NCBI GenBank assembly: GCA_030524545.1 | Contig: JAUNGM010000013.1 | Coordinates: 1 to 64,000, forward strand | Source: Eubacteriales bacterium | Lineage (GTDB): Bacteria; Bacillota; Clostridia; Lachnospirales; Lachnospiraceae | DNA: 64,000 nucleotides | Direction of reading: 5' to 3' | Shown here: positions 25,736 to 35,324 of the stretch, piece after piece | How the letters are laid out: each line of letters opens with the position of its first letter | How positions within the stretch are numbered: the stretch's first letter is position 1 | The notes under the pieces: generated by a model | Database searches by the model: none | Told to the model about the DNA's origin: nothing | Seen by the model: the letters and a program-made list of their open reading frames with translations, nothing else | Translations under genes and position numbers: made by a program

Positions 25736-28519
25736 TTACTTTTTCAAGAAATTCTCCTCCAGCAGCTCCACAGTAATCGTATCTATCTGCATTCCGCTTT
25801 GGGCAAAGAACAGTCTTATGAAATTATTAGGACCGACAAAACGGCCGAGTGTCTGCCGGATCTCTATCCATTCTCCATTCGTTCCGTTTAATGTAACGGT
25901 TCCTGCTATCGTTCCATTCGAATAGATCGTGACCGGAACCTGAGAAAGTCCGGAGGCATCAACTTTTACTTTCATACAAATGGCATACGTCCCAATCTTT
26001 TCCGCCTGAATTCCGTATAGCTGGGTTTTTCCCTTGGAAGTATCCACATCTTTGGCATCTAAGATCAGTTTATCTTTGATCGGATGAAATTCTATGTCAA
26101 AATCCACCTTGTCGTCTTCCGCCATACTTTCACAGGCATCCAGTTCCTCACGGCTCATCCTTCCAAGGCTGCGCTCCATGACCGGGGAACGCATCAGCAT
26201 TTTCAAAATGTTCACTGCGCTTCTCTGAAGAAGGCCGCGCGTTAATGTTCCATTTTCAATACTCTCTGCAAGATTATCGTGATTGCTGTTGCTTTCCGGA
26301 TTCTGGCACACCATATATACATCATTCTGACCCCGTACCATGGCTGCCGCATTCCGGCCTGATGCAGGCTTCCCTTCTTCATTCATCTTTGCCCACCAGT
26401 CAGTCATGACCATACCGTCATACTTCCATTCTCCCCGAAGAATCGTGGTAAGAAGATCATAATTGCCGGCTGTCCATAGGCCATTGATTGCCCCATAGGT
26501 AGTCATGACAGAATAGGCTCCGCCTTCCTTCACCGCAATTTCAAAGCCCTTCAGGTAAATCTCACGAAGCGCCCGCTCAGACACTACAGAATTGTATTCA
26601 CTCCTGTGGTGTTCCTGATTATTCGCGGCAAAGTGCTTAATCGTACCGGTAACTCCGTACGCATTCATTCCCCTGAGCTGCGCAGATGCCATCCGCCCGG
26701 TCAGCAGGGGATCTTCGGAAAAATACTCAAAATTTCTTCCATTCAGAGGATTTCTGTGAATGTTCATGCCTGGTCCCAGAAGAGTATCAATACGGTTTTT
26801 GCGAAGCTCCGCACCTTCCATCTGATAAAGCTCTTCTATTAACGCTTCATTAAAGGAGCAGGCCAGGCAGGTTCCGTTGGGAAGGCTGAATGCATAGGTT
26901 CCGCAGTCCATACGGATCCCGGACGGACCATCTGCACAGCATCCGCAGGGGATTCCCAGCTTTTTCAGGGATTCACTCACACCGCCGAATGCTGCCGCTG
27001 TACCGGGAGTCACTTTTGGTGAACACATTCCCTCTCCCCGGACAATGCAGCATAAATCTTCCGCACTCATCTGCGCCAAAAATTCCTCCATGGAAATGGT
27101 TCCGTCATAGACATCCCCCAGCACATATCCCCTGTTTCCCGTATAAGCAATTTCAGGAACCTTCTGTGCATTCATGCGTTCTGCCATGGAGCAGGTACAA
27201 AGCGGCGTATCCTCCCACGACAGAAGAACCTTTCCCTCTGCATCTTCTTCCGGTTTCATTCTCCGGAAAGCCTCCACAGGTGCCAGCGCTTCCGTACACT
27301 GCTCAAGGATCATCACTTCTTCCGCTTCAAAGCTGCCTGCCAGCGCTGCACTTCTTACATCTGTTCCAATGTAAAATTCATAGGTTCCCGCTTCCAGGAC
27401 ATAGCAGGATTTGTGTCCGGTCACACCGCTGTCATCATAAGAGGCAAACAGGTAATCCTGCACTTCCAGCTCCAGTTCCTGCTCCTCCCCCGGCTGCAGA
27501 CTCCGGGTTTTGGCAAATGCAGCGAGACTCCGGGCTGGTTTGCCAAGAGCGCCCAGAGGAGCTTTTACATAAATCTGAACGGTCTCTTTACCCGCGTATT
27601 TTCCTGTATTCTTTACACGCACACGGAACACACATGTATCAGCCGTATATTCCGCACCTGTACATTCCACCTCAAATGTCGTATAAGAAAGACCATATCC
27701 AAATGGATAAAGCACCCTGTCTTTTGCAAAGGTTTCAAAATAGCGGTACCCCACATAGATGTCTTCCGCATAAAAATCACCGTTCTCTCCTCCGAAGTAA
27801 GCCGTGGAAGGATAATCCTCAATAGACTTCGCAATGGTATCGGAAAGTTTGCCGCAGGGAACCACGCGTCCCATCAGCACATCTGCTGCTGCATGGCCGC
27901 CCTCCATACCGCCCTGCCATGTGTAAAGAACCGCATCCGGATGGTAAACTTCTACCCAGCTCATGTCAATTATATTGCCCACATTGAGGAGCACAATTAC
28001 TCTGTCAAATGCCGAGCGCACCTTCGCAAGCATGTCCTTTTCTGCTTCTGTCAAAAGATAGCTGCCAGGCGCATTTTCCGCATCCCTGTCTTCCCCTGCA
28101 GTTCTCCCGATGATCACCAGAGCAGCATCGGAAACCGCGGCCGCCTGCTCCGCCGCAGACATTTCCAGCGGCATCTCCTCCTGGCTCCAGGGATCCTGCG
28201 CCCAGCCTGACCCATAGTCATAAGGATGGGCTGCGATCCAGTCTCTGTATGCCTGTTCCAGCTCCTTATTCAGGGAAATTTCTGTTTCTTCTTTTAATGC
28301 ATCCAGGATCCCCACCACATATCTGGTGTTTACCATGCCGCCGGAACCTGTCCCGCTTTTATAATAATCAAACTGAATCCTCCCGAATACGGAAATTCTG
28401 TCGTTTTTCCTGAACGGAAGCGCTTCATTCTCATTCTGTAAAAGTACAGCGCCCTCTGCAGCAGCCATTCTCGCAAGCTGCGCATATTTGTCCCAATTGA
28501 TGATGTATTTATTTTCCAT
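25736..28519 (-). CDS. GH3 beta-glycosidase with permuted domain order
   Basis: A 927-aa cytoplasmic glycoside hydrolase (no signal peptide). The start at 28519 follows AGGAGG by seven bases; an upstream in-frame ATG lacks a site. The domain order is inverted relative to common GH3 enzymes. The C-type alpha/beta domain comes first (AAAEGAVLLQNENEALPF; VIIGRTAGEDRD), then a fibronectin III-like domain (~290-390), then the catalytic TIM barrel with GPSGIRMD, GPGMNIHRNPLNGRNFEY, KHFAANNQE and the nucleophile Asp in MVMTDWW (~705). A ~150-residue beta-rich tail resembling a carbohydrate-binding module ends the protein. It heads the ABC importer cluster, so it probably cleaves the imported beta-glycoside. 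Confidence 0.92.
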   Translation of the reverse strand: MENKYIINWDKYAQLARMAAAEGAVLLQNENEALPFRKNDRISVFGRIQFDYYKSGTGSGGMVNTRYVVGILDALKEETEISLNKELEQAYRDWIAAHPYDYGSGWAQDPWSQEEMPLEMSAAEQAAAVSDAALVIIGRTAGEDRDAENAPGSYLLTEAEKDMLAKVRSAFDRVIVLLNVGNIIDMSWVEVYHPDAVLYTWQGGMEGGHAAADVLMGRVVPCGKLSDTIAKSIEDYPSTAYFGGENGDFYAEDIYVGYRYFETFAKDRVLYPFGYGLSYTTFEVECTGAEYTADTCVFRVRVKNTGKYAGKETVQIYVKAPLGALGKPARSLAAFAKTRSLQPGEEQELELEVQDYLFASYDDSGVTGHKSCYVLEAGTYEFYIGTDVRSAALAGSFEAEEVMILEQCTEALAPVEAFRRMKPEEDAEGKVLLSWEDTPLCTCSMAERMNAQKVPEIAYTGNRGYVLGDVYDGTISMEEFLAQMSAEDLCCIVRGEGMCSPKVTPGTAAAFGGVSESLKKLGIPCGCCADGPSGIRMDCGTYAFSLPNGTCLACSFNEALIEELYQMEGAELRKNRIDTLLGPGMNIHRNPLNGRNFEYFSEDPLLTGRMASAQLRGMNAYGVTGTIKHFAANNQEHHRSEYNSVVSERALREIYLKGFEIAVKEGGAYSVMTTYGAINGLWTAGNYDLLTTILRGEWKYDGMVMTDWWAKMNEEGKPASGRNAAAMVRGQNDVYMVCQNPESNSNHDNLAESIENGTLTRGLLQRSAVNILKMLMRSPVMERSLGRMSREELDACESMAEDDKVDFDIEFHPIKDKLILDAKDVDTSKGKTQLYGIQAEKIGTYAICMKVKVDASGLSQVPVTIYSNGTIAGTVTLNGTNGEWIEIRQTLGRFVGPNNFIRLFFAQSGMQIDTITVELLEENFLKK

Positions 28520-28636
28520 GCCTTCCTCCTGCGCATTATATACTAATAGAGCATATTTTACCATCTGTACCTGCTGTCCTGCAATCGGATTTCGGCTTTT
28601 TTCTTCGGCCTTGAAGTGATTTCTTATGATTCATGA

Positions 28637-29947
28637 TTATTCATCAAAAATCGTAACGATCTCTCCGTCTAAAATACGGTTCGTGTTCTTCACCGCACAG
28701 AAATTCCCGCACATGCTGCAGGTGTCTTCTTTTTCCGGCTTTGCTTCCGCACGGTAGCGCCTTGCTTTCTCCGGATCCATGCTGAGACGGAACATCTCCT
28801 CCCAATCCAGCCGCTTCCTGGCTTCGCTCATCTTATAATCCCAGTCTGCCGCTCCCGGAATACCTTTGGCAATATCTGCTGCGTGGGCTGCGATCTTGGC
28901 AGCGATAATTCCCTCTTTTACATCTGCTGCATTCGGCAGGCGGAGGTGTTCCGCCGGAGTGACATAGCACAGAAAAGCCGCACCAGAAGCTGCTGCGATG
29001 GCGCCGCCGATGGCAGACGTAATATGGTCATATCCCGGAGCCACATCTGTCACCAGAGGCCCTAAAACATAGAAAGGTGCTCCATGGCAAAGTGTTTTCT
29101 GGATTTCCATATTGGCTGCGATCTGGTTCATCGGCATATGTCCCGGCCCCTCGATCATGACCTGTACATCCTTCTCCCATGCCCGTTTTGTCAACTCTCC
29201 AAGAGTGATCAGCTCCTCAATCTGCGCCGTATCCGTGGCATCCGCAATACATCCCGGACGGCAGGCATCGCCAAGGCTCATGGTGATGTCATACTCCCTG
29301 CATATATCCAGAATCTCATCGTAATGCTCATAAAACGGATTTTCTTTTCCGGTCATTTCCATCCACGCAAACATGATGGAACCTCCTCTGGAAACAATGT
29401 TCATCAGGCGTTTATTCTTTTTAAAGCGTTCTGCTGTCGCACGGTTCATCCCGCAGTGGATCGTCATAAAATCCACGCCGTCTTCCGCATGCATACGCAC
29501 AATGTCGATCCACTCCTCTGACGTGATCTTGCCCAGAGCTTTGTGGTAATACACAACTGCATCATAGATGGGAACCGTTCCGATCATGGCAGGACATTCG
29601 GCTGTCAGCTTGCGGCGGAAGCTTCTTGTATCTCCATAGGAGCTTAGATCCATAATGGCTTCTGCTCCCATTTCCACTGCTGAGTGCACCTTTTCGTACT
29701 CCATGTCCACATCTTTCCAGTCGCGGGATACCCCCAGATTGACATTGATCTTTGTCGTCAGTTTTGCTCCTACACCGCTGGGGCTTAAGGATTTGTGGTT
29801 TTTATTGCACGGGATGATCACCTCACCTTTCGCGATCAGTTTCCGTAATTCTTCCGCATCCCAGTGCTCCTTTTCTGCTACGATTTTCATCTGTGGAGTA
29901 ATGATTCCCTGTTTTGCGGCGCCCATTTGTGTTGTGTAATTTGACAT
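28637..29947 (-). CDS. thiC: Phosphomethylpyrimidine synthase ThiC
   Basis: This radical SAM enzyme converts aminoimidazole ribotide to the HMP-P pyrimidine of thiamine. The 436-aa protein shows the family pattern: [56 protein letters not shown] and the C-terminal cluster motif CSMCGNFC (CX2CX4C) binding the 4Fe-4S centre. The start at 29947 has GGAGG seven bases upstream; the longer frame (30016) runs into the leader. Expression is governed by the TPP riboswitch and terminator upstream. No other thi genes are in the window. Confidence 0.97.
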   Translation of the reverse strand: MSNYTTQMGAAKQGIITPQMKIVAEKEHWDAEELRKLIAKGEVIIPCNKNHKSLSPSGVGAKLTTKINVNLGVSRDWKDVDMEYEKVHSAVEMGAEAIMDLSSYGDTRSFRRKLTAECPAMIGTVPIYDAVVYYHKALGKITSEEWIDIVRMHAEDGVDFMTIHCGMNRATAERFKKNKRLMNIVSRGGSIMFAWMEMTGKENPFYEHYDEILDICREYDITMSLGDACRPGCIADATDTAQIEELITLGELTKRAWEKDVQVMIEGPGHMPMNQIAANMEIQKTLCHGAPFYVLGPLVTDVAPGYDHITSAIGGAIAAASGAAFLCYVTPAEHLRLPNAADVKEGIIAAKIAAHAADIAKGIPGAADWDYKMSEARKRLDWEEMFRLSMDPEKARRYRAEAKPEKEDTCSMCGNFCAVKNTNRILDGEIVTIFDE

Positions 29948-30136
29948 TGTTTGTCCTCCTTTAATCTCCGGCAGAAGGTGGTGCCCCCAATCTGCCATAT
30001 CTTTTTTAATACGCATCGGCGTACTTACTGCGCCAATACTGGTATGCCCGGCAGGGTCTGCCTATTCTTAAACGGGAAATCGAAAGATGGAAAAGAATGC
30101 TTTTTATTCCGATTGATTCTAATAGAATTTTCTGTG

Positions 30137-30175
30137 AAATAAAAAACTGCAATATGCCAAAATACATACTGCAGT
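30137..30175 (-). terminator. Riboswitch-controlled terminator in the thiC leader
   Basis: An 11-bp stem with one G-U pair (30146-30156 with 30165-30175) is followed by TTTTTTATTT on the minus strand. It lies 15 bases after the TPP aptamer and about 190 bases before thiC. TPP binding is expected to favour this terminator. Confidence 0.88.
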
Positions 30176-30189
30176 CAATGAGATCAATA

Positions 30190-30280
30190 TTATCTCCCTA
30201 CGTTGGCATTATCCAAATCAGGTTCTGGGTCAAAGCGATACAGCTTACTCTCAGCCTGCTTCCGCAAGCTCCCCGTTTCT
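30190..30280 (-). ncRNA. TPP (THI-box) riboswitch aptamer
   Basis: The minus strand carries the conserved blocks in order: GGGGAGC, GCTGAGAG, GACCC, GAACCTGATTTGGATAATGC and GTAGGGA. These match the thiamine pyrophosphate riboswitch. It lies upstream of thiC. Confidence 0.97.
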
Positions 30281-30292
30281 TGAATTAGACCT

Positions 30293-30321
30293 ATTCTACC
30301 ACTCCGGGAGGATCAAGTCAA
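30293..30321 (-). promoter_or_regulatory. thiC promoter
   Basis: TTGACT (30316-30321), a 17-bp spacer and TAGAAT (30293-30298) lie directly before the TPP aptamer on the minus strand. Confidence 0.85.
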
Positions 30322-30360
30322 CATGGTTCTTTCCTTTTTCAAAATCTGTTTCAGCATTTT

Positions 30361-31101
30361 TTACCGCAAAAATACATATTCATCAGGAGAGGACAATTCC
30401 TCACAGAAGTGATAGTCCAAACGATCAAATTTCTTTATTTCCTCCGGCTTTTCCAGACAGTTCTCCGCCATATAGCGTACCATCTCTCCCCTGGCCATCT
30501 TTGCCTGGGTTCCTTTCTGGATGACCTTTCCGTCCTTTTTCTCTCCAAAAACACAGGTAATATATGTATCCTCCGGCTTCAAAAACTTTTCTATACATTT
30601 AGAGTATTCTTTGGACGCAAGATTGACAATGATTCTGTCCTGGTCTGTCACTTCATGATAAAGGGTATCTCCCCAGAAATCATACAGATTTTTTGCCCCA
30701 TGGACACAGGCCTTTGCCTGCATCTCCAGCCGGTACGGCGTAACTCCGTCAAATGGCTTCAGCACACCGTAAAAGCCGGAAAGTATCCTGAGATGCTCCT
30801 GTACATAGTCCCATTCCTTCTCCGTAAACACAGAAGGGGCCATGTACTGATACTGGATTCCTTCATAGGAAATCAGCGCAGGAGTCAGAGCCTTTCTCAG
30901 ATCCATCCCGCAGAAACGGCGGAAATTCAATTCCGCAATTTTATCATTACATGCCCATAATTTCTTCGCCTCAACAAAGGAAAGTGTCTTAACCCAGTTC
31001 ATGAGAATTTCCGTTTTTTCCAGAAAAGCAGGGAGTGCAGTACAGGCAAATGTATCTGTATCGACGTTCATCTTTTTGGCAGGTGAAATAATGATCTTCA
31101 T
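30361..31101 (-). CDS. yaaA: Peroxide stress protein YaaA
   Basis: This 246-aa protein starts MKIIISPAKKM, the signature of the YaaA/UPF0246 family, with further conserved FNGVTPYRL-like (FDGVTPYRLEMQ), NLASKEYSK and KFDRLDYHF blocks. In Escherichia coli YaaA lowers intracellular free iron under hydrogen peroxide stress and binds DNA. Here it follows bcp by 11 bases in the same direction, so the two form a peroxide defence operon. Confidence 0.94.
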   Translation of the reverse strand: MKIIISPAKKMNVDTDTFACTALPAFLEKTEILMNWVKTLSFVEAKKLWACNDKIAELNFRRFCGMDLRKALTPALISYEGIQYQYMAPSVFTEKEWDYVQEHLRILSGFYGVLKPFDGVTPYRLEMQAKACVHGAKNLYDFWGDTLYHEVTDQDRIIVNLASKEYSKCIEKFLKPEDTYITCVFGEKKDGKVIQKGTQAKMARGEMVRYMAENCLEKPEEIKKFDRLDYHFCEELSSPDEYVFLR

Positions 31102-31112
31102 CCATCTGCCTC

Positions 31113-31565
31113 TTACAGAAGTTCCAGCATCTGCTGCGGATTCTCTGCTGCTTTTACTTTTCCGAATGCTTTTACGATCATGCCTTCCTCATCGATCAGA
31201 TAGGTCGTACGCACAACGCCCATGGTCTTTTTGCCATACATATTTTTCTCTTTCCAGACATCATATGCCTGGATTGCTGACAGCTCCGTGTCTGAAAGAA
31301 GAGTGAAAGGAAGGCCGTATTTTTCCTCAAATTTCTTATGGGAGGCAACGCTGTCCTTGCTAATGCCAAGGACAACTGCGCCCTTTTCCTGAAACTGTGG
31401 ATACAGTTCTCCAAAGCCGCAGGCCTGCTTTGTACAGCCGGGTGTATTATCTCTCGGATAAAAATACAGGATAACTTTTTTGCCTTTATATTCTTCCAGG
31501 GTATGCATCTGCCCGTTCTGATCCGGAAGGGCGAAATCCGGTGCTTTTGTGTTCAATTCTAACAT
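31113..31565 (-). CDS. bcp: Thioredoxin-dependent thiol peroxidase (Bcp/PrxQ)
   Basis: This 150-aa peroxiredoxin reduces hydroperoxides using thioredoxin. The active site is PRDNTPGCTKQAC, with peroxidatic Cys44 and resolving Cys49 five residues later, the atypical 2-Cys arrangement of the PrxQ group. The GISKDSVASHKKF and LLSD blocks are also typical. CCGGAGG precedes the ATG. It is the first gene of the bcp-yaaA operon. Confidence 0.96.
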   Translation of the reverse strand: MLELNTKAPDFALPDQNGQMHTLEEYKGKKVILYFYPRDNTPGCTKQACGFGELYPQFQEKGAVVLGISKDSVASHKKFEEKYGLPFTLLSDTELSAIQAYDVWKEKNMYGKKTMGVVRTTYLIDEEGMIVKAFGKVKAAENPQQMLELL

Positions 31566-31697
31566 GGTATATTCCTCCGGTTCGATTACTTTTCTGCGTG
31601 CTGCTCCCCGCAGATCTTCTTGTTTCTCTTAATCTTCTATACTTCTCCTGATCTTTTACACTTCTCTATATAGAGTTATCACATTTTTATGAAATTT

Positions 31698-32573
31698 TCA
31701 ATTATTTTTTGTATTGCCGGACTTCAGCAAAAGCCCGCCGCCTATCACGATTCCTTTGGAGTCCTGTCCATGTCCGATCTGGAATGTTTTTATGATCGGC
31801 ATATTTTCAGGAATATATTCTTTGACCAGGCTGATGATATCAGGAATACAGTTCTCCTGTTCCATGACAGTAAATGTGCCAAGCATGATGCCGCGTATCT
31901 GCCGGAAAACTCCAATCTGCCAAAGCTGGCTGAGATAAGCGGTCATCTGCGGCACCCTGCCGCTCCTTGCTTCCAGCAGGAGGATCTTATCCTGCATATC
32001 CGGCCAGTATCCGGTTCCGGCAAGCTTTAACAGACATCTGATATTCCCGCCGACCACTACGCCTTCAAGGGAACTTCCCTGCACAAATTCATAGCTGAAA
32101 TCAAACAGGCGCTCGGTTTCTCCGCGTATCGTACCGGAAAAGTCGTTAATCTGTCTTTCGGAATCCGATCCGATCAGATTTCTTATCTGATAGAGTACAG
32201 AGCGTTTACCCGTTTTCGCGTAAATGGCATTGATGACTGCGGTCAGGTCACTATAGCCCCAAAATTCTTTCTCACTCTTTGTAATGAGGTCAAAATCCAG
32301 ATACGGAAGGATCTGATTTGCCACATCTCCGCCGGAAATGTCAAATATCACCTTAATTTCCTGATCTTTATAAAAGTCCATCAGGGCTTCCGCCCGCTCT
32401 TTCCCCGTGCCGCAAAAAACTCCGTCGTCTGCATAAATACAGTCACTTAAGACCGGCTCAAGGCCGAGCTCTGTTAATGTATCACATAGTTTCTGAAGCC
32501 TGCCGCCGTTTGTACGCGGCTGCCCGTTGGAGCAGCATACAACGCCTGCTTTGCCTAATTTTTGTATTGCCAT
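31698..32573 (-). CDS. S66-family LD-carboxypeptidase-like protein
   Basis: This 291-aa protein resembles the S66 peptidases (muropeptide LD-carboxypeptidase LdcA, microcin C immunity MccF). The nucleophile is Ser in WGYSDLT (about residue 108), preceded by FDISGGD. The glycine-rich VVVGGNIRCL and the C-terminal GHGQDSKGIVIGGG fit the Glu-His part of the triad. Most LdcA enzymes are cytoplasmic and trim recycled peptidoglycan tetrapeptides. It is the last gene of an operon with a WYL regulator and a GyrI-like protein (10-base gap), which would also suit a detoxifying MccF-like role; the sequence does not decide between them. Confidence 0.82.
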   Translation of the reverse strand: MAIQKLGKAGVVCCSNGQPRTNGGRLQKLCDTLTELGLEPVLSDCIYADDGVFCGTGKERAEALMDFYKDQEIKVIFDISGGDVANQILPYLDFDLITKSEKEFWGYSDLTAVINAIYAKTGKRSVLYQIRNLIGSDSERQINDFSGTIRGETERLFDFSYEFVQGSSLEGVVVGGNIRCLLKLAGTGYWPDMQDKILLLEARSGRVPQMTAYLSQLWQIGVFRQIRGIMLGTFTVMEQENCIPDIISLVKEYIPENMPIIKTFQIGHGQDSKGIVIGGGLLLKSGNTKNN

Positions 32574-32583
32574 AAAACCTTCC

Positions 32584-33255
32584 TTATACCTTCCTCACCG
32601 GATGCCGTACAACGGTTTTGCATCTCTCCGGGGCGGTTCTTCTCGGATCACTCAGATAAATTTCATGATGATGCCGCTTCTCTGTAATATCAATTTCATA
32701 TCCCATCTCTTTTGCGAAGCTGTCCATTGCCTGAATAGTTGCCGGTTCCTCATCATATGGGCCGACATGCATACACTGGACACATTCACCTTCATCATAA
32801 GTTAGAAACTCCACTTTGGAATAATCGGTCTTCTTTTTGGCCGCAGCTTCTGCGACTGCCCAGTCAAACACCTCTCTGGTAACAAAATCCGGCAGGCGGA
32901 TCATGGATATCCACTGAAAATCTTCTTTATGCGCATAATCAAGCCCCCGGACATACTCCCGGCATCCTTCAGATTCAGCGGAACCTTTTCTCGCCAATTG
33001 CCACCACAGCCCCTCCAGCGGCGGCACTACATACGCAAAATATCCGTCAATCTTATGGCTCCCCTTATAACTCATCTTGATGGTAAATGCAATTCCATAC
33101 AGCAGGCTCATGGACTGCTTATATTCCCCATTTTCTTCGTTCGGATCGCCTTTTCCTCTCACTGCAACGAAATTCATTGCAGGAATTTTGATGATTTCCG
33201 GTCTCTTCGGCGGCATATAAAATTCTTTATACTCTTTTTTATAGTCAAATGCCAT
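32584..33255 (-). CDS. GyrI-like small-molecule-binding protein
   Basis: A 223-aa soluble protein related to the GyrI/SbmC ligand-binding fold (AraC effector-binding domain family). Typical pieces are the start PKRPEIIKIPAMNFVAVRGKGDPN, the tandem halves with IKMSYKG and EGLWW, and CMHVGPYDEEPATI. The start at 33255 has GGAGAAGGAG directly upstream and overlaps the end of the regulator gene by 11 bases, so translation is coupled. Members bind or hydrolyse small, often cationic or toxic, compounds. Its role here is probably to bind a compound sensed by the operon. Confidence 0.8.
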   Translation of the reverse strand: MAFDYKKEYKEFYMPPKRPEIIKIPAMNFVAVRGKGDPNEENGEYKQSMSLLYGIAFTIKMSYKGSHKIDGYFAYVVPPLEGLWWQLARKGSAESEGCREYVRGLDYAHKEDFQWISMIRLPDFVTREVFDWAVAEAAAKKKTDYSKVEFLTYDEGECVQCMHVGPYDEEPATIQAMDSFAKEMGYEIDITEKRHHHEIYLSDPRRTAPERCKTVVRHPVRKV

Positions 33256-34171
33256 ACTCCTTCTCCTTCTGATATTTCTTCCACATTGCTTTTCCGATCT
33301 GCGCAAGCTCTTTGCGTAATTCTTTTGGCTCCAGCAGTTCTCCCTTTTCTCCGAAGGTCAGTATCCAGCTAAATATCTGCTCTTGATCCGTAAAGCCAAA
33401 AGAAAACAGCAGCGTGCCATCCTCCTGCGTGATAAAACTGTCTGCACCGTACTCTTCGATCAGGCGCCATTTGCATTCCGGCTGAAAAACCGCTTTTACC
33501 TGATATTTGGGCGGGAACACTTTTTCCGGTGTAAAATCGGGCAGAGGTGCCTGCCGCTTTTGAAATTTCTCTCCGGTTAATCGCAGTTCAGACATTCTGC
33601 TGAGCTTAAACAGACGGAAATCCTCCCGTTCCATACACCAGCCCCACACATACCAGCTTGACCATTGAAACACCAGATGGTAAGGCTCGATTCTCCGCAG
33701 GGTCTCTCCCCTTGGCGAAAAGTACAAAAAACAGATTCGTTCCGTTTCCGAAATGGCAGTATGAATCAGTTCGATCCTCGGAGCCAGGATTCCCCTGTAC
33801 CAGGAGGAAAGGTCTATCAGCATGTACTCATCACCGGTCATCATACCGGAAGAACCTGCCGACAGCTTTTCCATTAACTGCCCGTAACGGTTGGTTCCGC
33901 TTACGCTGTCCAGGCTGCGAAGCCCTGCAAGAACAGCCTGCATATCGGAGGAAGTGAGCAGAGTACGGTCAATCGCATATCCGTCCATAATGGAGATTCC
34001 GCCGTTGATGCCCTGGCTGGTGATTATCGGGATCCCGGCCTTGCACAGATCCTCAACATCCCGGTTAATGGTTCGCCTGGACACCTCAAATTTTTCCGCC
34101 AGATAAGGGGCTGTCACTTTTTCCTGCTGCAACAGTATAGAAAGAATTCCAATTAATCGATCAATTTTCAT
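33245..34171 (-). CDS. HTH/WYL-domain transcriptional regulator
   Basis: This 308-aa DNA-binding protein has an N-terminal winged HTH (YLAEKFEVSRRTINRDVEDL, about 23-42) and a WYL domain (about 140-230) with WSSWYVWGWC, then the WCX tail. WYL domains are thought to sense nucleotides or other small ligands. GAGGAAAACAAG precedes the ATG. It is the first gene of the operon with the GyrI-like and S66 proteins. A long dyad overlaps its promoter, so autoregulation is likely. Confidence 0.93.
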   Translation of the reverse strand: MKIDRLIGILSILLQQEKVTAPYLAEKFEVSRRTINRDVEDLCKAGIPIITSQGINGGISIMDGYAIDRTLLTSSDMQAVLAGLRSLDSVSGTNRYGQLMEKLSAGSSGMMTGDEYMLIDLSSWYRGILAPRIELIHTAISETERICFLYFSPRGETLRRIEPYHLVFQWSSWYVWGWCMEREDFRLFKLSRMSELRLTGEKFQKRQAPLPDFTPEKVFPPKYQVKAVFQPECKWRLIEEYGADSFITQEDGTLLFSFGFTDQEQIFSWILTFGEKGELLEPKELRKELAQIGKAMWKKYQKEKEYGI

Positions 34172-34223
34172 CTTGTTTTCCTCATTAAAATGGAACGGCC
34201 GCTTTTTCTTTACTTGCTGTCTT

Positions 34224-34262
34224 AGTATAGCTTACAAAACATGTCATCTGTATGGCATGTTT
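34224..34262 (-). promoter_or_regulatory. WYL operon promoter with 26-bp operator dyad
   Basis: The arms AAACATG (34237-34243) and CATGTTT (34256-34262) enclose 12 bases that continue the symmetry (CAT and ATG). A -10 TATACT lies at 34224-34229 on the minus strand. The dyad covers the -35 and part of the spacer, where a repressor would block RNA polymerase. Confidence 0.7.
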
Positions 34263-34294
34263 ATGCAATAATTATGGAAAATCCGCCTTCTGAT

Positions 34295-35191
34295 TCATGC
34301 TACACCTGTCCGGCTGCTGCGCATCAGCATCATTTTTTCGTAAACAGTAAATCCGATACCAACCCAGATGATCAGAAATGCAATAAAACGGTTGCGGTCC
34401 ATGTCTTCCCGGAAATAAAAAATCCCCATAAAGAACTGCAATGTCGGGTTGATATACATCAGGATTCCGGATACATAGTATGGAATCTTTTTGACTCCAA
34501 TATTGAACATCAGCAATGGAATGGAAGTCACCACGCCGCAGGCTGGCAAAAGCAGAAGCCTTGCTCCCTGCAGCACTCCTGACGCACCCATTCCGTGAGT
34601 ATCCGCGTAGATTGCAAATATCAGGGCAAGGGGCGTAATGCACAGTGTTTCCATAAAAAGAGAATGTTCCGGGCTGATCTTCAGGTTCTTCTTTACAGCG
34701 CCATATACCGCAAAGGATCCGGCAATCAATATTGCCAGAATCGGAAAGGTTCTCGTCATGACCACCATATAGGCCAGCCCTGCCACAGAACAGACAAACG
34801 TGATTTTTTCAAATTTGCTCAGCTTCTCACGGAAAATCAGCATCCCGATACACGTTACCAGGATCGGCTCAATAAAGTATCCCAGGCTGGCATCCAGCAC
34901 ATGCCCGCTGTTCACCGCATAAATATAAACGCCCCAGTTAATTGTGACCAGTACACCCGCCACAGCGCAGGTAATCAGCTTTTTGGAATCCCGCAGGATT
35001 TCATGTACCTGTCCCCACTTATGGATCACCAGCAGATAAACAGCCATAAAAGCCATGGACCAGATCAGCCGCTGGGACAGGATATAAACCGAATTGACAT
35101 CCCCCAGCAGATTCCAGAAAACCGTCAGAAGTCCCCAGCATACATACGCAAAAGAGGTACTCAGACAGCCTTTCATATTCTCGTTTTTCAT
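34295..35191 (-). CDS. rarD: RarD-type EamA/DMT transporter
   Basis: This 298-aa membrane protein has ten predicted membrane segments and the two EamA halves of the drug/metabolite transporter superfamily. RarD landmarks are AYVCWGLLTVFWN near the start, NWGVYIYAVNSGHVLDASLGYFI in the middle and MYINPTLQF in the second half. AGGAGAAAG precedes the ATG. The physiological substrate of RarD proteins is not settled. It is monocistronic, in the same direction as the following WYL operon but separated from it by that operon's own promoter. Confidence 0.92.
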   Translation of the reverse strand: MKNENMKGCLSTSFAYVCWGLLTVFWNLLGDVNSVYILSQRLIWSMAFMAVYLLVIHKWGQVHEILRDSKKLITCAVAGVLVTINWGVYIYAVNSGHVLDASLGYFIEPILVTCIGMLIFREKLSKFEKITFVCSVAGLAYMVVMTRTFPILAILIAGSFAVYGAVKKNLKISPEHSLFMETLCITPLALIFAIYADTHGMGASGVLQGARLLLLPACGVVTSIPLLMFNIGVKKIPYYVSGILMYINPTLQFFMGIFYFREDMDRNRFIAFLIIWVGIGFTVYEKMMLMRSSRTGVA

Positions 35192-35275
35192 AATAATCTT
35201 TCTCCTTTGTGCATTTCATTGATTCATTATAAGAAGATACGCATAAAAGAGCAAGCGAAAATAAGATTTTTTATT

Positions 35276-35324
35276 CAAAAAAAGCTGTATAGTATGTATT
35301 AAAATACAATACTCTATACAGCTT
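35276..35324 (-). terminator. Intrinsic terminator
   Basis: An 11-bp perfect outer stem (35282-35292 with 35314-35324), extended inward by TGTATT/AATACA pairing, is followed by seven T on the minus strand. It lies upstream of rarD and would end a transcript arriving from 35.3-35.6 kb. Confidence 0.8.
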
